In this document: positions 1 through 5,453 of the stretch, one piece after another | Numbering within the stretch: position 1 is the stretch's first letter | How the letters are laid out: every line of letters begins with the position of its first letter | Assembly: GCA_007127615.1 (NCBI GenBank) | Contig: SKZB01000034.1 | Span: forward strand, 1-5,453 | Direction: 5' to 3' | Length of the DNA stretch: 5,453 bases | Source: Phycisphaerales bacterium | Lineage (GTDB): Bacteria > Planctomycetota > Phycisphaerae > Phycisphaerales > SM1A02 | Program-made: the position numbers and the translations under genes | Notes under the pieces: generated by a model | Database searches by the model: none | What the model was told of the DNA's origin: nothing | Seen by the model: only the letters and a program-made list of their open reading frames with translations

Positions 1-585
1 CGGCAGCATCATCTCCGCCAGCCGGTCCCGCGGCGCGCCGAAGAGAACGTAGCTCTGGTCCTTGTCATGATCGACCCCGCGCCGAAGCGACCAGCCGTTT
101 TCGTTCGATCGCTCCAGACGGGCGTAGTGTCCCGAGGCCACGTACGGCGCGTCGATCTGCCGGGCGTACTCGTGCAGCTTGCCGAACTTGAGCCAGTCGT
201 TGCAGCGCACACACGGGTTGGGCGTGCGGCCGGCGTTGTACTCGCCGACGAAGTAGTCGATGATGCGCCCGAAGTCCTTCTTGAAATTGCAGACGTAGAA
301 CGGGATATCGAGTTTCGCCGCGACGATCCGGGCATCCGCGGCGTCGTTGATCGAGCAGCACCCCTGCTTCCCGATGCGGATCTTCTTCGGATCGCACGCC
401 ATCTGCTCTTCGTCGTACGGCTCCAGTTCGTCAAACGTCTCCCCCGGCGAGCCGAGGCGCATGAAACAGCCGACCACGTCGTAGCCACGATCCTTGAGCA
501 GCGCCGCCGCGACGGAGGAATCGACCCCGCCGGACATCGCGAGGAGAACCTTGGTCTTCTTTGGGGGGGGATGCGATCCGGCCAT
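1..585 (-). CDS. mnmA: tRNA-specific 2-thiouridylase MnmA, N-terminal half (runs off left edge)
   Basis: MnmA uses ATP and sulfur relayed from a cysteine desulfurase to thiolate uridine 34 of the Lys, Glu and Gln tRNAs in the cytoplasm. The 195 codons visible here are about half of the usual 360-400. The N-terminal adenylating domain carries the PP-loop SGGVDSS at residues 18-24. A CCS..D..DAR segment lies at 76-85. GRTPNPCVRCN at 119-129 places the family's first catalytic cysteine at C125. ASGHYARLE follows at 152-158 and KDQSYVLF at 175-182. The second catalytic cysteine would lie beyond the edge. The ATG at 585 is chosen because the PP-loop follows at normal distance; no Shine-Dalgarno sequence precedes it, but a TACAAT box sits just upstream. 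A run of eight C lies in codons 6-8. A stretch around residues 43-75 before the CCS motif is longer than in E. coli MnmA, as I recall it. The identification is secure. Confidence 0.96.
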   Translation of the reverse strand, partial: MAGSHPPPKKTKVLLAMSGGVDSSVAAALLKDRGYDVVGCFMRLGSPGETFDELEPYDEEQMACDPKKIRIGKQGCCSINDAADARIVAAKLDIPFYVCNFKKDFGRIIDYFVGEYNAGRTPNPCVRCNDWLKFGKLHEYARQIDAPYVASGHYARLERSNENGWSLRRGVDHDKDQSYVLFGAPRDRLAEMMLP

Positions 586-592
586 GGCCGTG

Positions 593-598
593 ATTGTA
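593..598 (-). promoter_or_regulatory. Candidate -10 box for leaderless mnmA transcript
   Basis: On the minus strand this reads TACAAT, five of six matches to the sigma-70 -10 consensus. It ends seven bases before the mnmA ATG at 585, so transcription would begin at or within a base of the start codon. That fits the missing Shine-Dalgarno sequence of mnmA. No good -35 box is seen at 16-18 bases spacing, so this is a moderate guess based on one hexamer and its position. Confidence 0.35.
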
Positions 599-609
599 GG
601 CCATCCCCC

Positions 610-613
610 GGAG
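610..613 (+). promoter_or_regulatory. GGAG motif upstream of the RNase HII-like gene
   Basis: GGAG is the only Shine-Dalgarno-like sequence ahead of the RNase HII-like gene. It stands 18 bases before the true ATG at 632, which is too far, but eight bases before an out-of-frame ATG at 622 whose reading frame closes at 726 after 34 codons. Either the site is fortuitous or initiation at 622 competes with the real start. Confidence 0.25.
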
Positions 614-631
614 CGATTACCATGCGTCCCC

Positions 632-1603
632 ATGCTGATCTACGCGGGAATCGACGAAGCGGGATACGGACCCATGCTCGGGCCGCTCTGTCTCGGCGCG
701 ACCGTCTTCGAAGTTCCGGGCCATGACCCCGCCGGCGGCGCCCCGGATCTCTGGCGGCGGCTCGAAGAATCCGTCTGCCGCACGAAACGCGATCGCCGCC
801 AGCGTCTCGCGGTTGATGATTCCAAGAAACTCAAACTCGCCGGGTCGGGCAAGACGCATCCACTGAAGCTTCTCGAACGGGGCGTGCTGGCCTTTCTCGG
901 GCATTTCTCCGGAGAAATGCCGCAACGGGACACGGATCTGTTCTCACTTCTCAACGTCACCTGTCCCGAGACGCCCTGGTACGGGACCGTCTCCCCCCTG
1001 CCCCTGGCCCACCATGCCGATGAACTTCGCATCGTCATCAGCCGGCTCGGGCGAAGTCTGGACGGTGCCGGCGTCAGGTTCGCCGGCATGAGCTGCCACG
1101 CCATCGATGCGGGCGACTTCAACGCGCTCGTCGCCCGAACCAACAGCAAGGCCGGCGTGAATCTGACGGCCGCCCTCCGTCTGGTCGACCGCATCTGGCG
1201 CCGCTGGCCGGACGATCATCCGCGCGTGATTCTCGATCGTCACGGCGGCCGCACGCATTACCGGGAGGATCTTCAACTCGCCTGGCCGGATGCTCACCTG
1301 ACGATTCTCGCCGAGCAGGCCGACATCAGCCGTTATCGGCTCGATCGAAACGGCGCGCAGCTGACGGTGACGTTTCAATGTGAAGCGGACCGGATGCACC
1401 TGCCCGTCGCGCTCGCTTCGATGACCGCCAAGTACGTCCGCGAACTCTTCATGCTCCGTCTCAACCGGTTCTTCTGCGGACAGCGCCCGGAACTGAAGCC
1501 CACCGCCGGTTACGTGCAGGACGCCCGGCGGTACCTCGGCGAGATCGAAACGCTTCTCGTCGAGCGCCGAATCGACCGCGCGGCGCTGATTCGCAGCCGC
1601 TGA
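632..1603 (+). CDS. Divergent RNase HII-like protein (RNase H fold)
   Basis: RNase HII cuts RNA in RNA-DNA hybrids and removes misincorporated ribonucleotides. Here 323 residues compare with about 200-230 for the usual enzyme. Family motifs appear in order: GIDEAGYGPMLGP at 6-18 (catalytic D8, E9), DDSKKL at 62-67, VILDRHGG at 199-206 (D202 matching the third carboxylate), LASMTAKYVRE at 261-271 and TAGYVQDARRYL at 291-302. The last resembles the archaeal/eukaryotic GYPSDP-type tail. Three points are odd: the GRG junction-recognition motif is GYG, the fourth catalytic Asp of ASIxAKVxRD is Glu (E271), and about 130 residues separate the second and third motifs. The ATG at 632 is chosen because the family motif starts at once after it. 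The fold is well supported; enzymatic activity is not. An alternative is a lineage-specific paralogue with a changed substrate. Divergent from mnmA by 46 bases. Confidence 0.8.
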   Translation: MLIYAGIDEAGYGPMLGPLCLGATVFEVPGHDPAGGAPDLWRRLEESVCRTKRDRRQRLAVDDSKKLKLAGSGKTHPLKLLERGVLAFLGHFSGEMPQRDTDLFSLLNVTCPETPWYGTVSPLPLAHHADELRIVISRLGRSLDGAGVRFAGMSCHAIDAGDFNALVARTNSKAGVNLTAALRLVDRIWRRWPDDHPRVILDRHGGRTHYREDLQLAWPDAHLTILAEQADISRYRLDRNGAQLTVTFQCEADRMHLPVALASMTAKYVRELFMLRLNRFFCGQRPELKPTAGYVQDARRYLGEIETLLVERRIDRAALIRSR

Positions 1604-1771
1604 CCGATCGGTGTGAAGGAATCGTGATGATCGGGGTCGGGCAAGGACGGTGATCTGCGCGGCGCGCCGGCGGGTTATCGGGACCGGGTGCGCTCAATGA
1701 CGCTCATCCGCGATCCCGACGAGGCCGATGAGTCGTCTTCCGGAATGACCCGGCACGAAGGAGATCACACC
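1604..1771. other. Intergenic region between RNase HII-like and lipoprotein genes
   Basis: These 168 bases hold the lipoprotein ribosome binding site at the right end. A perfect ten-base palindrome ACCGATCGGT overlaps the last base of the upstream stop codon (1603-1612), and GC-rich palindromes lie at 1661-1672. None is followed by a T-run, so no intrinsic terminator is called. I see no convincing -35/-10 pair. Reading frames open across it have no recognisable content. Confidence 0.5.
1757..1763 (+). promoter_or_regulatory. Strong Shine-Dalgarno site deciding the lipoprotein start
   Basis: GAAGGAG lies eight bases before the ATG at 1772. It decides between that start and two in-frame alternatives further upstream, GTG at 1688 and ATG at 1697, which lack such a site and would put 25 or more hydrophilic residues ahead of the signal peptide. 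Confidence 0.85.
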
Positions 1772-2230
1772 ATGCGCGGATGGACCACGACCGGATTGAC
1801 CGTCGGCTTTGCCGCTTCGCTCGCCACGCTGAGCATGCTCAGCGGCTGCGCGACGCCCAACCCGAATCTGAGCTGGGATCCGAACGGACAACCGCGCACG
1901 GATCATCCCGAGCAGTCCTGGTGGCACTATGAGTTCGTCTACCACCCCCAGGCCGAGCTCTACTACGAACCGTACACGAAGCGCTACTTCTGGTTCGATG
2001 AGTACCGGTGGGAATGGATGAGCGGCGCGAAGCCCCCGCGCGGAACTTCGGTTGATCCCACCGTTTCAAAAGTGGTGCGCGTCAAAACCCCGGATCCGCA
2101 CATGGATCACGTCACGGTTCTGACCGTGGCCGGCCCGCAATGGCGCGGCGCCCCCTCGTCCTGGGCCACCGGCCAGGTCGATCACGCTACTCAACACGCC
2201 ACTGTGCGCTATAGCGGAGACCAAGACTGA
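1772..2230 (+). CDS. Small aromatic-rich lipoprotein, function unknown
   Basis: The 152-residue product begins with a type II signal peptide: a single Arg at position 2, a hydrophobic stretch from about 8 to 23, then the lipobox LSGC at 23-26 with C26 as the lipidated residue. The residues after the Cys are Ala-Thr-Pro, with no Asp at +2, which by the E. coli rule favours the outer membrane. The mature part is dominated by aromatic residues between 50 and 82, including WWHYEF, YHPQAELYYEPYTK and RYFWFDEYRWEW. This spacing of Tyr-Tyr, Pro and Tyr-Phe-Trp resembles a motif in other small bacterial lipoproteins that have a compact beta-rich domain. No catalytic motif is visible. It starts 168 bases after the RNase HII-like gene, so it probably has its own promoter, and its last 44 bases overlap the opposing ATP-grasp gene. 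Coding and export are well supported; the role is unknown. Confidence 0.85.
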   Translation: MRGWTTTGLTVGFAASLATLSMLSGCATPNPNLSWDPNGQPRTDHPEQSWWHYEFVYHPQAELYYEPYTKRYFWFDEYRWEWMSGAKPPRGTSVDPTVSKVVRVKTPDPHMDHVTVLTVAGPQWRGAPSSWATGQVDHATQHATVRYSGDQD

Positions 2231-3215
2231 CGATGCGGTTGAGCAGTTCGCCGTAGGACAGCCCGGCGTGCTCCGCGGACTCGGCGAAGTCCTCGCCGTA
2301 CGCCAGGTTCGGGTTCGGATTCGCCTCGATCAGGGACACCCGCCCGTCCTCGGTCAGACGCAGGTCCATGCGCCCGTACCCGGTCATGCCGAGATCGCGG
2401 TACGCGCGCTTGCAGATCCGGTAGATCTTTCGCTCGAGCTCCGGCGACAGATCCTTCGCCGGTTCGGTCGTCAATCCGATTCGCTTCTGGTACTTCTCAT
2501 CCCATTTGATCTTGGCGGTGGCGATGCGCGGCGACCCTTCCGGGAGCTTGCCGAACTGCATCTCCCAGATCGGAAACGTCTGCAGGCGATGGTTCCCGAG
2601 CACGCCGACGTAGAGCTCGCGGCCGTCGATGTACTGTTCGGCGATCGCGTCGGTGCCGAGATTCTCGTGGACGAATGCCACCCGCTCCCGGAGCTTCTCA
2701 TCCGTGTGGACGATGGACGCATGGGAAATGCCGAGCGAAGCGTCCTCGATGAGCGACTTCACCAGCAGCGGGAACGCCAGACGCGACGGTCGTCGAACCG
2801 CCCGTCCCACCGGGAAGACCGCGAACTTCGGCACGGGCAGCCGGTGGTACGAGAGGATCTTCTTGCTCAACCCCTTGTCGTGGGCCAGCAGCAGGCCACG
2901 CGGATTGCAGCCGGTGTACGCCTTGCGGAGCAGTTCGAGATAACTCACCACGTAGTAGTCGTAGACCCCGATGCCGTGAAACTCTTCCAGCAGATTGAAA
3001 GCGACGTGCGGCTTGAATTGGTCGATCGTGTCGCGAATGACCTTGAGATCATCCCGCACGCCGAGCGCAATGACCTCGTGGCCGGCGTGTTCGAGACCGG
3101 CCACGACATCGTATTCGGTCTTCCAGCGCGCGATCTCCTTCTCCGGCACGCCCTCCAGTGAAGTCGGCGGCACACAGTCTTCGTGCATCAGCGCAAGGAT
3201 GCGGCGTGGTTTCAT
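2187..3215 (-). CDS. ATP-grasp ligase related to D-alanine-D-alanine ligase
   Basis: ATP-grasp enzymes activate a carboxylate as acyl phosphate and join it to an amine. This 342-residue protein follows the D-Ala-D-Ala ligase layout. The N-terminal substrate domain includes NLLEEFHGIGVYDYY at 74-88 and YLELLRKAYTG at 92-102, corresponding to the ligase's LE...YTG region. DKGLSKKIL at 113-121 and the LPVPKF linker follow. The ATP-binding part has LLVKSLIEDASLGIS at 150-164 (K153), EQYIDGRELYVGVLG at 193-207, GRMDLRL at 281-287 (metal ligand D284) and LIEANPNPNL at 295-304 (E297, N299). The GSSVG-type loop is replaced by DASLG and the usual EINTMPG by EANPNPN, so it is probably not the cell-wall ligase. 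The ATG overlaps the metallopeptidase stop as ATGA, implying translational coupling. Its substrate is unknown; partnership with the peptidase is inferred from the coupling. Confidence 0.9.
   Translation of the reverse strand: MKPRRILALMHEDCVPPTSLEGVPEKEIARWKTEYDVVAGLEHAGHEVIALGVRDDLKVIRDTIDQFKPHVAFNLLEEFHGIGVYDYYVVSYLELLRKAYTGCNPRGLLLAHDKGLSKKILSYHRLPVPKFAVFPVGRAVRRPSRLAFPLLVKSLIEDASLGISHASIVHTDEKLRERVAFVHENLGTDAIAEQYIDGRELYVGVLGNHRLQTFPIWEMQFGKLPEGSPRIATAKIKWDEKYQKRIGLTTEPAKDLSPELERKIYRICKRAYRDLGMTGYGRMDLRLTEDGRVSLIEANPNPNLAYGEDFAESAEHAGLSYGELLNRIVSLGLRYSAQWRVE
3212..3215 (-). promoter_or_regulatory. ATGA start/stop overlap coupling peptidase and ATP-grasp genes
   Basis: On the minus strand ATGA holds the ATG of the ATP-grasp gene and the TGA of the metallopeptidase gene. 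Such overlaps normally let ribosomes that finish one gene restart on the next, giving matched amounts of the two proteins. There is no need for a separate promoter between them. Confidence 0.85.
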
Positions 3216-4276
3216 AGCAGTATCCGGTGGTGCCCGCCGTGAATGTAGTTCATGGTCTGCACCGTGATCATGAGTGTGGCCTGCAGGCGCGCGTCATCTT
3301 CATCGATCGCCAGTCGCAGTTTCAGTTCGCGACAACGGTCGATCGTATCACGCAACACCTGGTTGATCGTGTACTGACTCGTTCCCGTCCAGCGCGAAAC
3401 GTGTTCACGGATCGTGCGCTGCTCCCGTCGCAGAAACGAGGCCGCCGTCGGATGGGATGCGCAACGCTTGTCACTGGAAAAGATTCGATACAGATCACGG
3501 TCAATGACATCCGGCCAGTCCGAACCGTACCGCAGTCGCTTGGCCTTGTAGTGTTCCCGCAGTGTGGTCCTCAATTCGCTGATCGGTTCGATGCGGCGGC
3601 GCGTCCGAACCGGCGGGACGGCCCCGGACAGGTCGCGCATCAGTTCCTCGACGAATTCGAGTTTGCGCAGTGCCGGCCAGCCGCGGTACGCCTGGCGCCA
3701 GCGCGAACCCGGGCGCAACCAGACGGCAAAGGTCTCCGCGAAATCCTCCGCCGGGTGGACCTGAGCGTACCAGCGGTTCAGATGCACGACGTGTTGACGG
3801 CTGTTCGGGTTCGGCCGGTAGGAGTCGGGATACGGCTCGGAGAAGCGTCCGAAGTGCTTCCGCCAGCTCGGGCGGTAGTGCAGCCGGTAGGCGGTACAGA
3901 TGGCGTGGCCGGCCTCGTGTCGCAGGATGCGCATGCACGCGCGATCCGCACCGCCCTCGACTTCGAGCATCTTCTTCTTTTCCAGTCGCATCAGCCGCTC
4001 GTGGCCGAGGTAGAACGGCAGCGCGATCCCCGGCACGCCGTCGGGGCTGAACCACTCACTGGAGAACCAGGCGTGGGGGCGATGACGAATCCCGCGCCGC
4101 GCCAACTCGTCGTACAGACGTTCCAGGTACTCCGTGACTCGCGTCTGGCTGGGTTCGATGCGCAGATCACAGAACCGCAGATCAAGCAATCGCTCATCGT
4201 CGTACGATGCCCACGCCGGTGCGGCGGCTCGGCCCGAACGACGGGCACCGGTTGTTCGGGCGGAACGTGACGACAT
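3212..4276 (-). CDS. Putative zinc-dependent metallopeptidase (HEAGH motif)
   Basis: With the ATG at 4276 the protein has 354 residues. ILRHEAGHAICTAYR (117-131) supplies the HExxH zinc site: ligands H120 and H124, catalytic base E121. About 50 residues on, HPAEDFAETFAVWL (174-187) offers a third Glu ligand (E177 or E181), as in gluzincin peptidases and the Peptidase_Mx type family. Between them lies a Pro/Tyr/Arg-rich stretch, SEPYPDSYRPNPNSRQ. The C-terminal part from about 225 to 354 is charged and mainly helical in appearance, with no motif I know. There is no signal peptide or membrane segment, so it should be cytoplasmic. The start is uncertain: TTG at 4354 or 4345 would add 26 or 23 residues, the frame is closed by a stop just before 4354, and no candidate has a Shine-Dalgarno sequence. 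The stop overlaps the ATP-grasp start by four bases. Substrate unknown. Confidence 0.87.
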   Translation of the reverse strand: MSSRSARTTGARRSGRAAAPAWASYDDERLLDLRFCDLRIEPSQTRVTEYLERLYDELARRGIRHRPHAWFSSEWFSPDGVPGIALPFYLGHERLMRLEKKKMLEVEGGADRACMRILRHEAGHAICTAYRLHYRPSWRKHFGRFSEPYPDSYRPNPNSRQHVVHLNRWYAQVHPAEDFAETFAVWLRPGSRWRQAYRGWPALRKLEFVEELMRDLSGAVPPVRTRRRIEPISELRTTLREHYKAKRLRYGSDWPDVIDRDLYRIFSSDKRCASHPTAASFLRREQRTIREHVSRWTGTSQYTINQVLRDTIDRCRELKLRLAIDEDDARLQATLMITVQTMNYIHGGHHRILL

Positions 4277-4383
4277 CGGCGGACGGACGGATCGAAGAGG
4301 TGGAGAAGCGACAACGCATCGACCGGAACCGGCTCGGCCGGTCAACGGGAACAAACTATCACAATTTTCTCGGTCGGGAGGAA

Positions 4384-4407
4384 CGCCGGGGGCGATCGCG
4401 CCCGGCG
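4384..4407 (-). terminator. GC-rich hairpin after the zinc-ribbon gene, possible weak terminator
   Basis: CGCCGGG at 4384-4390 pairs perfectly with CCCGGCG at 4401-4407, giving a seven-pair stem with a ten-base loop that contains the palindrome GCGATCGC. It begins four bases after the zinc-ribbon stop codon. On the minus strand the next bases are TTCCTCCC, so the T-tract is poor. It could attenuate rather than end transcription into the metallopeptidase gene. Confidence 0.3.
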
Positions 4408-4411
4408 CGGC

Positions 4412-4621
4412 TCAGGCCGCTTCGTTCGGCGCTTCCTCATCTTTGGCCGTCGGCGCGGCGACCGGGGCCTTCTGCATTGGAATCCGAACGGTCGTGTGAC
4501 AGTTGCGGCAGCGCACCAGCTTGCCGCGCGCGTCGCCGGGCACCGCCAGAATGCGCTGGCAGCTCAGATTCGGGCACATGATGCGAATGGTCTTGCCGTC
4601 GGGCACGCCGGTCATCTCCAT
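4412..4621 (-). CDS. Small zinc-ribbon protein
   Basis: This 69-residue protein carries four cysteines arranged as CPNLSC at 16-21 and CRNC at 38-41, a CX4C-X16-CX2C zinc ribbon similar in style to MJ0042-type fingers. The core around them (ILAVPGDARGKLVRC, then TTVRIP) is a typical two-knuckle ribbon. The tail from 50 to 69 is rich in Ala, Pro and Glu and is probably disordered. Nothing shows an enzyme active site, so a nucleic acid or protein binding role is only a guess. The start is ambiguous: ATG at 4621, ATG at 4615 or GTG at 4606. GGAG at 4619-4616 is well spaced only for the GTG, which would shorten the protein by five residues without touching the ribbon. It lies upstream of the metallopeptidase gene on the same strand, with a gap of 57 to 135 bases depending on that gene's start. 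Confidence 0.75.
   Translation of the reverse strand: MEMTGVPDGKTIRIMCPNLSCQRILAVPGDARGKLVRCRNCHTTVRIPMQKAPVAAPTAKDEEAPNEAA

Positions 4622-5453
<832 letters not shown>

Noticed and set aside
9..623. A 204-codon open frame on the minus strand overlapping mnmA
   Set aside because: Ser/Arg/Thr-rich translation in a shifted frame of mnmA, whose own frame has all family motifs and stays open to the edge.
1661..1672. Overlapping GC palindromes in the gap after the RNase HII-like gene, considered as a terminator
   Set aside because: No T-run follows on either strand, and such short palindromes are expected in DNA this GC-rich.
2268..3161. A 297-codon open frame on the plus strand opposite the ATP-grasp gene
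   Set aside because: Its product is a low-complexity mix of Arg, Leu, Val and Asp typical of the antisense of a GC-rich gene, and the opposite strand has clear ATP-grasp motifs.
3227..4270. A 347-codon open frame on the plus strand opposite the metallopeptidase gene
   Set aside because: No recognisable motif; the opposite strand carries HEAGH and the coupled ATGA junction.
4392..4399. GCGATCGC, the same sequence as the cyanobacterial HIP1 repeat
   Set aside because: I noticed only this copy, it sits in the loop of a GC-rich hairpin, and nothing else suggests a cyanobacterium.

Overview
The window looks like chromosomal DNA from a GC-rich bacterium, most likely a member of the Planctomycetota. 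This assignment rests on the protein style: an MnmA and a PurA with the variant motifs I associate with that phylum, a short zinc-ribbon protein, a small aromatic-rich lipoprotein, and a conserved metallopeptidase / ATP-grasp pair. It is an inference from remembered family patterns, not a database search. No RNA genes, insertion sequences, CRISPR arrays or phage genes are visible.

Layout, left to right. (1) Positions 1-585, minus strand: the N-terminal half of the tRNA 2-thiouridylase MnmA, running off the left edge. (2) 632-1603, plus: a long, divergent RNase HII-like protein, transcribed away from mnmA across a 46-base gap. (3) 1772-2230, plus: a small lipoprotein with a clear ribosome binding site and lipobox. 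(4) 2187-3215, minus: a D-Ala-D-Ala-ligase-like ATP-grasp enzyme whose end overlaps the lipoprotein gene tail to tail by 44 bases. (5) 3212-4276, minus: a zinc metallopeptidase with an HEAGH motif, whose stop codon overlaps the ATP-grasp start as ATGA. (6) 4412-4621, minus: a small zinc-ribbon protein. (7) 4622-4863: a 242-base divergent intergenic region. (8) 4864-5453, plus: the N-terminal half of adenylosuccinate synthetase PurA, running off the right edge.

The two edge genes are housekeeping (tRNA modification and purine synthesis). The centre holds the less understood part. The peptidase and the ATP-grasp ligase are translationally coupled and almost certainly act in one pathway. A peptide-bond-breaking enzyme paired with a carboxylate-amine ligase suggests processing or making of a peptide-like molecule, but the substrate cannot be read from the sequence. 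The zinc-ribbon gene lies upstream on the same strand and may be the first gene of the same operon. The RNase HII-like protein keeps the fold's motifs but carries substitutions at key positions and a large insertion, so its activity is an open question.
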